The notes below the pieces were generated by a model that did not search any database, was not told where the DNA came from, and saw nothing but the letters and a program-made list of their open reading frames with translations. Below are positions 18,182-28,391 of a DNA stretch of 49,468 bases, one piece after another (the stretch's first letter is position 1; each line of letters begins with the position of its first letter). A program made the position numbers and the translations under genes. This stretch comes from Bradyrhizobium sp. AS23.2. GTDB taxonomy: Bacteria > Pseudomonadota > Alphaproteobacteria > Rhizobiales > Xanthobacteraceae. The DNA lies in contig NZ_LGHM01000075.1 of the NCBI RefSeq assembly GCF_001908185.1, positions 1-49,468 of the forward strand. Direction: 5' to 3'.

Positions 18182-18649
18182 TCAAGCCGACCGTCGCCGC
18201 CGCGCCGGCTGCGGCTTCAACGTGGTCTCCGCGGGGGTGAGCAGGCGACCGTCCTCCGCGCGCAGCTCGAGCTTCTTCACCGGGCGGCCCTTGTCGCGAT
18301 CGACAAGGATGGTCGCGATCTCTTCGGGGCGATCGTCGAACTCCTCGCTCCATTGCCGGAGCGCCACCAGGACCGGGAAGACGCCGCGGCCCTTCGGCGT
18401 CAGCACGTACTCTTGATAAGCGCTGCCGTCGGAGGCGGGGGCCGTGGTCAAAATGCCGTGGTCGACCAGCGCGCGCAGCCGCACGGACAGAATGTTCTTC
18501 GCCATCCCGAGCTTGCTCTGAAATTCGCCGAAGCGGCGCACGCCGAACAGCGCCTCGCGGATGATCAGGAGCGACCACCAATCGCCGATCGCCTCCAGCG
18601 AGCGCGCGATCGGGCAGGCATCGCCCTCAAAACTCGTTCGTTTCACCAT
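18182..18649 (-). CDS. HxlR family transcriptional regulator (1)
   Basis: A 155-residue winged-helix regulator. It has the HxlR hallmark CPIARSLEAIGDWWSLLIIR near the N-terminus (single Cys at about 12), RRFGEFQSKLGMAKNILSVR as recognition region, and the wing in YQEYVLTPKGRGVFPVL. HxlR regulators often sense electrophiles or aldehydes through the conserved Cys. A basic, Arg-rich C-terminal tail is added. It is divergent from the SDR gene with a perfect inverted repeat between, so it very probably controls that gene and itself. Confidence 0.92.
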   Translation of the reverse strand: MVKRTSFEGDACPIARSLEAIGDWWSLLIIREALFGVRRFGEFQSKLGMAKNILSVRLRALVDHGILTTAPASDGSAYQEYVLTPKGRGVFPVLVALRQWSEEFDDRPEEIATILVDRDKGRPVKKLELRAEDGRLLTPAETTLKPQPARRRRSA

Positions 18650-18700
18650 CGTCTTCGTCCCACAGCATTCGCCAGGTTTCGGCGTCGATCACGCGCTTGT

Positions 18701-18759
18701 GTGGTTGCATCATAAAACTATCTGCCCTAGATGGCAATTTAGTTTTATGATGCAACCAC
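18701..18759. promoter_or_regulatory. Perfect 20-bp inverted repeat, operator of HxlR/SDR pair
   Basis: Arm 1 is GTGGTTGCATCATAAAACTA (18701-18720) and arm 2 (18740-18759) is its exact reverse complement; the spacer is 19 bases (18721-18739). The pair lies between the HxlR start (18649) and the SDR start (18771) in an AT-rich patch unlike the coding DNA. Arm 2 ends 11 bases before the SDR start codon, so a bound repressor would block its initiation. Two dimer sites or one looped tetramer site are both possible. Confidence 0.75.
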
Positions 18760-18770
18760 TGGAGGCGAGC

Positions 18771-19545
18771 GTGAGACTGAAGAACAAGACGGCCCTGATC
18801 ACCGGCGGCAACAGCGGCATTGGGCTGGCGACGGCAAAATTGTTCGTGGCCGAGGGCGCCAGGGTGATCATCACCGGGCGCAACAAGGAGACGCTGGAGG
18901 CCGCAGCGAAGGAACTTGGACCGAACGCGCTGGCGGTGGCAGCGGATGCGACCGACGTCGTCGCGACGGAAGCTGCGATCAAGAAGGGGGCTGAAAAGTT
19001 CGGCAAGCTGGACATCGTGTTCGCCAATGCCGGCATTCCCGGCAGCACGCCGCTCGGCTCGGCGACGCTGGATGTCTTCGAGAAGGTCATCGGCACCAAT
19101 CTGACCGGCGTGTTCTTCACCGTTCAGTCGGCGCTGCCTTATCTCAACGACAACGCCTCGATCATCCTCAACGGCTCGGTGATCTCGGTGCTCGGCATCC
19201 CCGGCTATTCGGCCTACGGCGCCGCGAAGGCCGGCGTGCGGGCGATGGCGCGGATCATGGCATCGGAGCTGTCGCCGCGCGGCATCCGCGTGAACGTGGT
19301 CGCGCCCGGTGCGATCCGCACGCCGATCTGGGGCGCCGCGATCGCAACCCCCCGAGGCCGAGAAGGCATTCGAGAAGCGGATTGCGCTGTCGACGCCGCT
19401 CGGACGTATTGGTGAACCGGATCACATCTCGAAGACCGTGCTGTTCCTCGCCTCCGATGATTCCGCGCACATTCAGGGCCAGGAGATCTTCGTCGACGGC
19501 GGCGCAGTTGCGTCTCCGAGCGGCGCGCCGATCTATCGCGGCTGA
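18771..19545 (+). pseudogene. Short-chain dehydrogenase/reductase, broken by an apparent 1-base insertion
   Basis: The start is GTG 18771 behind GGAGG (18761-18765). The product begins RLKNKTALITGGNSGIGLAT (TGxxxGIG cofactor site), and carries NAGIPGS, a catalytic Ser in LNGSVIS and YSAYGAAKAG (YxxxK). After IRTPIWGAAIATP the frame breaks in a run of six C (19348-19353). With five C the protein continues EAEKAFEKRIALSTPLGRIG and ends at 19545 with the family's C-terminal QGQEIFVDGG. Intact length would be about 257 residues, normal for a classical SDR. The substrate is unknown; control by the divergent HxlR suggests an aldehyde or quinone. Confidence 0.9.
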
Positions 19546-19723
19546 TCAAGTGAAGTGAGAATTTGAACCGGACCTCGCAGCGGCAAGCGGTTGCGCCGTC
19601 CGGTTCCTACGTCTTGCGAGCTGTATTTTCTGAACGTTGCGTGACGCGTTGAACCTTCGCGTGAGCTGCAAAGACATTTCTACGGGCAGGGGGTCAAAAG
19701 ACTCATTTTTAATGGAGTCCATT

Positions 19724-19906
19724 ATGCCGAAAGCAGCCCGCATTTTTTCGCCGATTTCATCACCGCGTATTTACACCGAACGTTCCGCCATTCCCGCCAA
19801 GCGCTCTGACATGTCCGAGTTCATCGGGGTGGCTCTTTTCTCCGGCATCGGCCTGTTCATCTCGCTGGTGGCCGTGATCCTGGGCGTTCAGGGCGCCTGG
19901 TTTTAG
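19724..19906 (+). CDS. Small single-helix membrane protein
   Basis: Sixty residues from ATG 19724 (a GGAG is just upstream); ATG 19712 and ATG 19811 are alternatives, the latter giving only MSEFIGVALFSGIGLFISLV plus 11 residues. The C-terminal 30 residues form one clear membrane helix. The N-terminal part is basic and Ser/Pro-rich. It may be a true small membrane protein, but the family is not recognised and codon use is less biased than in neighbours. Confidence 0.5.
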   Translation: MPKAARIFSPISSPRIYTERSAIPAKRSDMSEFIGVALFSGIGLFISLVAVILGVQGAWF

Positions 19907-19964
19907 CTCGGCCGATCTTTCAGCCGCCGCCGGAATCCGGCAGCGGCTGTTGTCCGCGTGAGCT

Positions 19965-20573
19965 CTACGCTGCACGCAAGCTGGTGGCGGCCTGAAGTGC
20001 GCCCGCCAGCGCTTTCTCGCGATGCTCAGGGCCAACCTGGATGCCGTCAGCGGTGATGAATTCGGGACTCGTGATGCCCATGAAAGCGAACACCCCACGC
20101 AGGTAGGTTTCGAGGTGCTCCATTGACGCGGCCGGCGTGTCCGCGCCGTAATAGCCGCCGCGCGAGATCGCCACGATCACGCGCTTGTTGCCGGCAAGCC
20201 CCTGCGGGCCGTTCGCGCCGTATTGAAACGTCTTCCCCGGCACGATGATGCGGTCGATCCAGGCCTTGAGCTGGCTGGGGATGGTGAAGTTGTACATGGG
20301 CGCGCCGATCACGACGACGTCGGCATCGAGGAACTCGTTCAGCACCGCCGCGCTCGCGGCAAGGTCGGGGCCGAGTTCCGCCGGTGCGGGCGCGCCCTGG
20401 GCGGCCGCGAGGTGCGAGCCGGAGAGATGGGCGAGCGGGGTCTGGGTCAGGTCGCGATAGGCGATGTCGAGCGACGGCGTCGCCTGCCGCAGCCGGTCGA
20501 CGATTGCGGCGGAAACCTGCCGGCTGACGGAGTGGGGGCCGAGCACGCTGGAGTCGATATGGAGGAGTTTCAT
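19965..20573 (-). CDS. azoR: FMN-dependent NADH-azoreductase
   Basis: A 202-residue flavodoxin-like enzyme beginning [20 protein letters not shown], with the FMN loop [18 protein letters not shown] and SRGGYYG, typical of AzoR. It reduces azo compounds and quinones by two-electron transfer using NADH. An ATG three codons upstream (20582) is possible. It is divergent from a second HxlR gene at 20657, which by analogy with YodB- and QorR-type pairs probably represses it until electrophiles appear. Confidence 0.93.
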   Translation of the reverse strand: MKLLHIDSSVLGPHSVSRQVSAAIVDRLRQATPSLDIAYRDLTQTPLAHLSGSHLAAAQGAPAPAELGPDLAASAAVLNEFLDADVVVIGAPMYNFTIPSQLKAWIDRIIVPGKTFQYGANGPQGLAGNKRVIVAISRGGYYGADTPAASMEHLETYLRGVFAFMGITSPEFITADGIQVGPEHREKALAGALQAATSLRAA

Positions 20574-20585
20574 TGGGGTCATCCG

Positions 20586-20625
20586 TGGTATAGATTTGTA
20601 ACCCGCACTACATGAGTGACTACCA
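20586..20625. promoter_or_regulatory. Possible operator between azoR and hxlR (2)
   Basis: In the 83-base gap between the two starts, TGGTA (20586-20590) and TACCA (20621-20625) are symmetric. Inside them TTTGTAAC and GACTACCAAA form an imperfect inner palindrome. HxlR proteins of the YodB/QorR kind bind imperfect palindromes in such gaps. The symmetry is incomplete, so this is tentative. Confidence 0.3.
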
Positions 20626-20656
20626 AAATCCCCGCAAGAACGCACTTTTTTGAGCC

Positions 20657-21067
20657 ATGGGCACATTATTGAAACCGAAACACACCGATTTGCCTGCACC
20701 GCGAATGCCTGACCCTGATCATGCCGACTGCCGCGGCGTGGCCTCCGTGCTGTCCCGCGTCGGCGACAAATGGAGCGTGTTCGTCATCATGATGCTGAGC
20801 GACGGCCCCAAGCGCTTCAACGAGCTGAAGCGCATGATCAACGGCATCTCGCAGCGGATGCTGACGCTGACGCTGCGCGGGCTGGAGCGCGACGGCCTCG
20901 TCACGCGCACGATCTTTCCGACCATTCCGCCGCGGGTGGATTACGAGCTGACCGATCTCGGCCGCGGACTGCAGGAGCCGGTGAAGGCGCTCGGGGAGTG
21001 GGCGATCGAACACCTAGAGCAGATCGCCGCGGCGCGCACACGCTTCGATGGGCGCAACGAGACCTGA
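20657..21067 (+). CDS. HxlR family transcriptional regulator (2)
   Basis: A 136-residue winged-helix protein from ATG 20657. The motif [39 protein letters not shown] contains the conserved Cys followed by the GDKW signature. The recognition helix region is [20 protein letters not shown], and the wing is in [15 protein letters not shown]. It is divergent from azoR and is its likely repressor. It is only distantly similar to the HxlR at 18182-18649, so the two pairs do not look like a recent duplication. Confidence 0.93.
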   Translation: MGTLLKPKHTDLPAPRMPDPDHADCRGVASVLSRVGDKWSVFVIMMLSDGPKRFNELKRMINGISQRMLTLTLRGLERDGLVTRTIFPTIPPRVDYELTDLGRGLQEPVKALGEWAIEHLEQIAAARTRFDGRNET

Positions 21068-21103
21068 AGCGGAATGAGTTTTACTTGAACCGATGCGAGC
21101 CCC

Positions 21104-21134
21104 GGGCACCTCTCCCCGCTGGGGAGAGGTGCCC
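21104..21134. terminator. Bidirectional terminator-like hairpin
   Basis: A perfect 14-bp stem, GGGCACCTCTCCCC and its complement, with a three-base loop. It sits between the convergent hxlR (2) and dprA genes, 37 bases after one stop and 20 after the other. There is no strong T-tract. The CCTCTCCCC sequence also recalls the repeat at 37456-37580, so it may be a minimal repeat copy. Confidence 0.5.
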
Positions 21135-21154
21135 GCCCGGACAGCCGATCGAAC

Positions 21155-22273
21155 CTAAAGCAGCGACACCAATCCGCCGCCGTGGCGTTCGAGCCGGCCG
21201 GCAAGCTCGAGCTCCAGCAGCACCGTGCGCACGATCGCGGGCGAGGCGCCGGACATCCGCACGAGATCGTCGATCGAGATCGGGGCAGGGCCGAGCAGGC
21301 CGCTGATCTGGTCGCGGTCGTGCGCTTGCGGATCGCTCTCGAATGGTTCGCTGTCGGGCTCGCCTACCGGATGCATCAGCGGCCGCTCCATGATCGGCTG
21401 GACCGCGTTGATGATGTCGGCGGCTTCGGTGACCAGCGTCGCGCCCTGCTTGATCAGATCGTTGGTGCCGGCAGCGCGCGGATCGAGCGGCGAGCCGGGG
21501 ACCGCGAACACCTCGCGGCCCTGTTCGGCCGCCATGCGCGCGGTGATCAGCGAGCCCGAGCGGTGCGCCGCCTCCACCACGACGACGCCGAGCGAGGCGC
21601 CCGAGATCAGCCGGTTGCGGCGGGGGAAGTCGCGGGCGCGCGGCTCATGGCCGAGCGGCATCTCGGAGATCGCAGCACCCTCGTGATCGAGGATCGATGC
21701 GAGCAAATCGCCATGCTCGGGTGGATAGATGCAATCATGGCCGCCAGCGAGCACCGCGACCGTGCCGCTCTCGACGCTCGCGCGGTGCGCGGCCTGGTCG
21801 ATGCCGCGCGCCAGCCCCGAGATGACGATGAAGCCGGCCTCGCCGAGCTCGCGCGCGAGCTGACCGGCGAATTTCAGCCCGGCGCCGGAGGCATTGCGCG
21901 AGCCGACGATCGCGATCATTGGACGCATCAGCGTCGCGTTGTCACCGCGTATCGCGAGCAGCGGCGGCGCATCGTCGAGCGTCGCAAGCCGTGCCGGATA
22001 GCCATCCTCTCCGGGCGCGATCCAGGCGATGCCGAATTTGCGGCTCGCGGCGAGTTCGGCCTTTGCCTCATCCACGCTGCAGATGCGCCCCGACCGCGTC
22101 GCGCCGCCGCGGCGCGCCAGATCGGGCAGGCGCTCCAGCGCGGCGCGTGCGCTGCCGAAATGATCGACCAGCGAACGGAAAGTGCGCGGCCCGACATTGT
22201 CGGAGCGGATCAGCCGCAGGCGGTCGATCCTCTCAGCCTCGGTCAGCTCTATGCTCGGATAGATGGCGTCCAC
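21155..22273 (-). CDS. dprA: DNA-processing protein DprA
   Basis: A 372-residue protein: N-terminal helical region (about 10-75), Rossmann core ([57 protein letters not shown]) and a C-terminal winged helix after an acidic linker ([20 protein letters not shown]). DprA loads RecA on incoming single-stranded DNA in transformation. I use GTG 22273, which follows AAGGAG at proper spacing; ATG 22297 gives eight extra residues. In many alphaproteobacteria dprA sits between plsY and topA; here accessory genes separate it from both. Confidence 0.95.
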   Translation of the reverse strand: MDAIYPSIELTEAERIDRLRLIRSDNVGPRTFRSLVDHFGSARAALERLPDLARRGGATRSGRICSVDEAKAELAASRKFGIAWIAPGEDGYPARLATLDDAPPLLAIRGDNATLMRPMIAIVGSRNASGAGLKFAGQLARELGEAGFIVISGLARGIDQAAHRASVESGTVAVLAGGHDCIYPPEHGDLLASILDHEGAAISEMPLGHEPRARDFPRRNRLISGASLGVVVVEAAHRSGSLITARMAAEQGREVFAVPGSPLDPRAAGTNDLIKQGATLVTEAADIINAVQPIMERPLMHPVGEPDSEPFESDPQAHDRDQISGLLGPAPISIDDLVRMSGASPAIVRTVLLELELAGRLERHGGGLVSLL

Positions 22274-22391
22274 GGGGTCTCCTTGTGGGGATAGCATGGA
22301 ACAACCTGAGAGCGTAGGGAAGGGGTGGACCCGGCTGCGAGAGCCTAATAAATGGATAGTGGCCAAGCGGATTAGTTTCTGAGGAATTGAA

Positions 22392-22673
22392 ATGCGTGTC
22401 GCACCGGTCGAGATTTTCGCAGACACGACAAACGCGGCAGTGATGCGTCATCCGGGACGGCGTTTCCCCGGCGTGCTGATTCAGGGCGACACTCTCCACT
22501 CGCTGTGCTGCCTGGCGGACGATGCCTGTGCGGCCATCGATCGTTCGTCAGAAGAGTACGAACCCGCCAACCAGCTCAGAAACCAGCTTTGGTCGTATCT
22601 CAATCACTACAAAGCCATTCTGGATGAGCACAGCCTGCCTATGCCATTCAACGAACGTGGCACGTTCACGTAG
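22392..22673 (+). CDS. Conserved hypothetical protein (DUF6959-like)
   Basis: A 93-residue protein: [40 protein letters not shown], then a helical stretch rich in Glu and Asn. The [18 protein letters not shown] pattern resembles the small DUF6959 family, whose function is unknown; the assignment is from memory. It starts at ATG 22392 and ends eight bases before the amidase start, so the two are probably cotranscribed. It is divergent from dprA. Confidence 0.7.
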   Translation: MRVAPVEIFADTTNAAVMRHPGRRFPGVLIQGDTLHSLCCLADDACAAIDRSSEEYEPANQLRNQLWSYLNHYKAILDEHSLPMPFNERGTFT

Positions 22674-22681
22674 GGACTCCC

Positions 22682-23926
22682 ATGATCTCACTCGCCGACC
22701 TCCAGCGCCGCATCGAAGCGGGCGAGCTTTCGCCCGATGCCGCCATCGCCCAGTCGCATGTGGCGATCGAGGCCCGGGAGAAGGACGTCCGCGCCTTCGT
22801 CCGCCATGACAAGTCCGCGAAGGCGCAGGCCTCCGGCCCGCTGCGGGGCATCGCGGTCGGCATCAAGGACATCATCGACACCGCCGATTTCCCGACCGAG
22901 ATGGGCTCGGAGATCTATCGCGGCTGGCAGCCGCGGAGCGATGCGCCTGTCGTGATGATGCTGAAGCGGGCGGGGGCCACCATCATCGGCAAGACCACGA
23001 CGACGGCGTTCGCCTCGCGCGATCCAACCCCGACGCTCAATCCGCACAATACTGGCCATTCGCCGGGCGGCTCGTCCTCGGGTTCGGCGGCGGCCGTCGG
23101 CGCCGGCATGATCCCGCTGGCGCTGGGCACCCAGACCGGCGGCTCGGTGATCCGGCCTGCGGCCTATTGCGGGGCCGCCGCGATCAAGCCGTCGTTCCGG
23201 ATGCTGCCGACGGTCGGCGTGAAATGCTATTCGTGGGCGCTCGACACCGTCGGCTTGTTCGGATCGCGTGCGGAAGATCTCGCGCGTGGACTGCTGGCGA
23301 TGACCGGCCGGACCGAGTTCTCCGGCATCGTTGCGGCCAAATCTCCGCGCATCGGTGTGGTCAGGCAGGAATTTGCTGATACCGTGGAGCCGGCGGCCGA
23401 GGAGGGCTTGCAGGCTGCGATCAAAGCCGCCGAGCGTGCCGGCGCCAGCGTGCAGACCATCGATCTGCCCGAGGCGGTACGGGAGGCTTGGCGCATCCAC
23501 CCGATCATCCAGGATTTCGAGGCGCATCGCGCGCTCGCCTGGGAGTTTTCGGAGCGTCACGACGAGATCGCGCCAATGCTGCGCGCCAGCCTCGATGCGA
23601 CCGTCGGCCTGACGCCGAAGGAATATGACGAGGCGCGGCGGATCAGCCGCCGCGGCCGCCGCGAGCTCGGTGAAGTGTTCGAGGGCGTCGATGTGCTGCT
23701 CACCTATTCGGCGCCGGGCACCGCGCCGGCCAAGGAGCTCGCGACGACCGGCTCCCCCCGCTACAACCGGCTCTGGACGCTGATGGGCAACCCTTGCGTC
23801 AACGTGCCGGTGCTGAAGGTCGGCGGTCTTCCGATCGGCGTTCAGGTGATCGCGCGCTTCGGCAATGACGCGCATGCGCTTGCGGCAGCGTGGTTCCTTG
23901 AGGACGCGCTGGCGAAATCAGGCTAG
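22682..23926 (+). CDS. Amidase (amidase signature family)
   Basis: A 414-residue enzyme with the Ser-cisSer-Lys triad of the amidase signature family: Lys in AVGIKDIIDT (about 62), cis-Ser in HSPGGSSSGSAAAVGAG and nucleophile Ser in LGTQTGGSVIRPAAYCG. It is clearly different from the true GatA at 39397-40872. The substrate is unknown; indole-3-acetamide, nicotinamide and aliphatic amides are known for relatives. It ends in a nine-base convergent overlap with the patatin gene. Confidence 0.93.
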   Translation: MISLADLQRRIEAGELSPDAAIAQSHVAIEAREKDVRAFVRHDKSAKAQASGPLRGIAVGIKDIIDTADFPTEMGSEIYRGWQPRSDAPVVMMLKRAGATIIGKTTTTAFASRDPTPTLNPHNTGHSPGGSSSGSAAAVGAGMIPLALGTQTGGSVIRPAAYCGAAAIKPSFRMLPTVGVKCYSWALDTVGLFGSRAEDLARGLLAMTGRTEFSGIVAAKSPRIGVVRQEFADTVEPAAEEGLQAAIKAAERAGASVQTIDLPEAVREAWRIHPIIQDFEAHRALAWEFSERHDEIAPMLRASLDATVGLTPKEYDEARRISRRGRRELGEVFEGVDVLLTYSAPGTAPAKELATTGSPRYNRLWTLMGNPCVNVPVLKVGGLPIGVQVIARFGNDAHALAAAWFLEDALAKSG

Positions 23927-25132
23927 CGCGGGTTCGGCGGAAACAGCGCGCAGACCGGATGCGGGCGATGCTGCAGCCCTAGTCGCGCCTTGCCCAAGCC
24001 AGTGCTCGGCGGCCTCGCGGCCGCTCCGATGCAGCAGCCGAATGAAGCCGCGGCCGAGATCGGTCGATGAGCGCTGCGCCAGGCCGTCGACGAAGTCCTC
24101 TGCTGCGATCTTGAACAGTCGCAGCGAAGGCGCGGAGTGTGACTGAGCCCATTCGATCGCTGCGATCTCAGCCTTGAGGGCGGCGTTGGCCGCGATCTGA
24201 TCGAGCCTGCGGTCGATCGCGGCGAGCGTGATCGGCACGTAGCTGTCGAGCGCCGGCGTGACCTGGACGAGCAGGACGTCGGAGGTCGTCGTTTCCTGCG
24301 CCAGCTTCAGCAGCGGCGGATTGCTGCCAAAGCCGCCGTCCCAATAGGCCTCGCCGTCGATCTCGACGGCGCAGTGAACCAGAGGCGGACAGGTCGAGGC
24401 CAGCGCGACGTCAGGGGTAACAGCGTCGTTGCGGAAGATCTGCTGCTGGCCGTCGCGGATCCGCGTCGCCGCGATCAGCAGTTTTGGGCACGCCGCGTCG
24501 CGCAAGGCGGCAAAATTGATGTCGCGCGACAACGCCTGCCGCAGCGGGTCGAGATCGAACGGATCGAACTGGCCGGAGCGCAGCGTCGGACCGAATGCGA
24601 CCGAGCTTCCCGCCGGCGAAAATCCGCCGACCAGCATCAGCGAGCGGAACGAGGCCTCGTGCATCAGCCGGACCCAGAACCGGTTCAGCCGGGCGCGGGC
24701 AGCTTCGCGGCCGCCCTCGGCAAGGCCGCAAGCCAGCAGCAGCGCATTGACCGCGCCGGCGCTCGCGCCACTGATGCTGTCGAATGCGATGGATGGCTCT
24801 TCGAGCAGCCGCTCCAGCACGCCCCAGGTGAAGGCGGCAAAGGTGCCGCCGCCCTGAAGCGCCAGTGACAGCTTTTGCGGCGGCCATTGCTTTGAGGTCG
24901 CCTGATCGGACGCCACGGTCGCGACCGTGGTTGCGACCTCGACAGGCACCGGAGTTTGCGCGACGGGATCGGGCTGCGGCGCGGGCGGCAAAACGGGAGC
25001 AGGCTCTGGCGCAGGAAGCGGCGAGGGCGCATCGGACCAGATACTGGTCATCGAGAGCAGCCGGCTTGCCGCGCTGCGGGCTGCACCCCGCGAGCCAACC
25101 TCGTTATTCGCGCCGACAATCTTCTCGCTCAT
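23918..25132 (-). CDS. Patatin-like phospholipase
   Basis: A 404-residue lipase. The oxyanion loop GGGTFAAFTWGVL is at about 94-106, the nucleophile S124 is in SISGASAGAVN, and D265 is in YWDGGFGSNPP, forming the Ser-Asp dyad. An unusual Pro/Ala-rich N-terminal linker (about 35-65, many PxP pairs) precedes the domain. I start at ATG 25132; the frame is open back to 25339 but without a recognisable continuation. Upstream is plsY and the stop overlaps the amidase. Members of this kind cleave membrane phospholipids; the localisation is not evident since no signal peptide is seen. Confidence 0.92.
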   Translation of the reverse strand: MSEKIVGANNEVGSRGAARSAASRLLSMTSIWSDAPSPLPAPEPAPVLPPAPQPDPVAQTPVPVEVATTVATVASDQATSKQWPPQKLSLALQGGGTFAAFTWGVLERLLEEPSIAFDSISGASAGAVNALLLACGLAEGGREAARARLNRFWVRLMHEASFRSLMLVGGFSPAGSSVAFGPTLRSGQFDPFDLDPLRQALSRDINFAALRDAACPKLLIAATRIRDGQQQIFRNDAVTPDVALASTCPPLVHCAVEIDGEAYWDGGFGSNPPLLKLAQETTTSDVLLVQVTPALDSYVPITLAAIDRRLDQIAANAALKAEIAAIEWAQSHSAPSLRLFKIAAEDFVDGLAQRSSTDLGRGFIRLLHRSGREAAEHWLGQGATRAAASPASGLRAVSAEPALA

Positions 25133-25280
25133 TCTGAGCAACCGCGTAACGCCATTTCCGCTGTCAGGATGACAGCCGTAGAACCCGTTCGCCACTCCGG
25201 CCGCGAGTCGGCCGCGAGTTGCGAACAGAATTTGGCACATAATGCGGAGGGGGTGCGGCGGTATCTGTACTTTTTCCGGC

Positions 25281-25877
25281 TCAGGCCTTCTCGCCGATCC
25301 GGCCTTCCTTGCCCGATTGCAACCGCTTGATGTTCTCACGATGCATGTAGAACAGCAGCAGCGTCAGCACCGCAAACAGCGAGGCCAGTGCGGGGTGGCC
25401 GAACCACCAGAGGAACAGCGGCGTGATGAAAGCTGCCACCAGCGCCGAGAGCGAGGAATAGCGGGTGGTGAAGGCGGTCGCGAGCCAGAGCAGGCAGAAC
25501 ACCACCGCGCCCGGCCAGAACAGGCCGAGCAGGATGCCGATATAGACGGCGACGCCCTTGCCGCCTCTGAACTTCAGCCAGACCGGGAAGAGATGGCCGA
25601 GGAAGGCGCCGAGCCCGGCCATCATCGCGGCATTGGGCCCTGCGATGTAGCCGGCGATCACCACCGCCGCCGTGCCCTTGAGCGCGTCGAGCAACAGGGT
25701 GGCCGCGGCAAGGCCCTTGCGTCCCGTGCGCAGCACGTTGGTGGCGCCGATATTGCCGGAGCCGATCGAGCGCAGATCCTGCGTGCCGGCGAGCTTGGTG
25801 AGAACCAGCCCGAACGGAATCGAGCCGAGGAGGTAGCCGATGACGAGTGCCACCGGCAGGAATGCTTCAAGCCACAT
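25281..25877 (-). CDS. plsY: Glycerol-3-phosphate acyltransferase PlsY
   Basis: A 198-residue inner-membrane enzyme with five or so hydrophobic segments. The three catalytic loops are visible: GSIPFG with [32 protein letters not shown], and [13 protein letters not shown]. It transfers acyl groups from acyl phosphate to glycerol-3-phosphate, the first step of phospholipid synthesis. I start at ATG 25877, after GGAG; an upstream start would add 17 non-conserved residues. It follows pyrC by 62 bases. Confidence 0.96.
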   Translation of the reverse strand: MWLEAFLPVALVIGYLLGSIPFGLVLTKLAGTQDLRSIGSGNIGATNVLRTGRKGLAAATLLLDALKGTAAVVIAGYIAGPNAAMMAGLGAFLGHLFPVWLKFRGGKGVAVYIGILLGLFWPGAVVFCLLWLATAFTTRYSSLSALVAAFITPLFLWWFGHPALASLFAVLTLLLFYMHRENIKRLQSGKEGRIGEKA

Positions 25878-25939
25878 GGCCGCATCTCCAATGGCCGCAT
25901 CTGCATGTCGAACCGAGACGCCACGCATGATCCCGCTCG

Positions 25940-27246
25940 TCAGACATGCTCGTAGACCGTCCGTCCCCCGACAATGGTGCGCACCACGCGGCCTGTAAAG
26001 CGGGCCTCGTCGAACGGGGTGTTCTTGCAGGGCGATTTGAGGTCGGCGGGATCGACCACCCAGGGCGTATCGGGGTCGATCACGATCACGTCGGCCGGGC
26101 TGCCAGTACGCAGGGTTCCGCCTGCTAGCCCGAGCAGTTCCGCCGGCCGCGTCGACATCGCCCGGATCAGCGTCTTCAGTTCCATCTCGCCATTATGCAC
26201 GAGGCGCAGGCCCGCCGGCAGCATGGTCTCGAGCCCTACGGCGCCGGGAGCGGCTTCCGCGAACGGCAGGCGCTTGACCTCGACGTCCTGCGGATTGTGG
26301 TCGGACATGATGACGTCGACGAGGCCGGAGGCCACCGCTGCCACCAGCGCGCGGCGGTCGTCCTCGGTCCGCAGCGGCGGCGACAGCTTCAGGAACGAAC
26401 GGTAGGGACCGATGTCGTTCTCGTTCAGCGCGAGATGGTTGATCGAGACCGAGGCGCTGACGGTGAGCCCGGCGTCGCGGGCGCGCTTGAGGATGTCGAG
26501 CGAGTCGATGCAGGACAACGAGGCCGCGTGGTAGCGACCGCCGGTCAGTGCGACGAGGCGCATGTCGCGCTCGAGGATCACCGCTTCGGCGGCGTTCGGA
26601 ATGCCCATCAGGCCGAGCCGGGTCGCGAACTCGCCTTCGTTCATCACGCCTTCGCCGACGAGATCAGGGTCTTCGGTGTGGTGCACGATCAGCGCGTCGA
26701 AATCACGGGCGTAGGTCAGTGCCCGGCGCATCACCTGCGCATCGGTCACGCTGCGGTCGCCGTCGCTGAAGGCGATCGCACCGGCGGCCTTGAGGAGGCC
26801 GAATTCGGTCATCTCCTCGCCGCGCATGCCTTTGGTCAACGCCGCCATCGGTTGGATGTTGACAATCGCGGTGTCGCGGGCACGCCGCATCACGAAGTCG
26901 ACGGTCGCCGAATTGTCGATGACGGGCGAGGTGTCGGGCTGGCAGATGATGGTGGTGATGCCGCCGGTCGCGGCCGCCTGACTTGCGGACGCAAAGGTCT
27001 CGCGATGGCTGAAGCCGGGCTCCCCGACAAAGGCGCGCATGTCGACCAGGCCCGGCGCCACGATCTTGCCGGAGCAGTTGACGATGTCGGTCCCCTCGGG
27101 GACGCCGGCAGCGCCAATGCCGCGGCGGGTCTCGCGGATGGTGCCATCGGCAATCAGGACGTCGCCGACGCCGTCGAAATCCCGCGAAGGATCGACGACG
27201 CGGGCGTTGGCGAGCAGGATCGGTCGGCGGTCAATCAACATCGGCA

Positions 27247-27250
<4 letters not shown>
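25940..27250 (-). CDS. pyrC: Dihydroorotase homologue, probably non-catalytic (PyrX-like)
   Basis: A 436-residue amidohydrolase-fold protein of the type-I dihydroorotase family, with [44 protein letters not shown] and [16 protein letters not shown]. The metal-binding HxH after GLVD is replaced by R72-A-F74. The HVS motif reads SLS (S245), and DHAPH reads DHNPQ. Such losses define the inactive PyrC' proteins that Pseudomonas needs to assemble its aspartate transcarbamoylase. The start is GTG 27250 (GTGA overlap with the pyrB stop) or ATG 27247. The true dihydroorotase should then be elsewhere in the genome. Confidence 0.93.
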
Positions 27251-28194
<944 letters not shown>

Positions 28195-28289
28195 TAAAAG
28201 CAGAGCTATAGGCGTGGATGGCGGGGTGGGCAAGGGCCAAAGGTGAGGAAGTGAGTTATCCCCTGATCTGTCGGCGCGGGCTCTCTCTC

Positions 28290-28375
28290 CGTCATGCCCG
28301 GGCTTGTCCCGGGCATCCACGGACTTTCTCGACGCAACAAGAACGTGGATGGCCGGGACAAGCCCGGCCATGACG
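28290..28375. repeat. Palindromic intergenic repeat, family F, copy 1
   Basis: Arms CGTCATGCCCGGGCTTGTCC and its near-complement ...AGCCCGGCCATGACG, with inner ATCCACG/CGTGGAT, and small CCCGGGCTTGTCCCGGG hairpins in each arm. A second copy in the opposite sense is at 30829-30912. Its right end lies only 16 bases upstream of the TTG start of the dipeptidase gene, so it forms part of that gene's leader or promoter. Confidence 0.85.
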
Positions 28376-28391
28376 ATGTGGGGGGCTTCCG

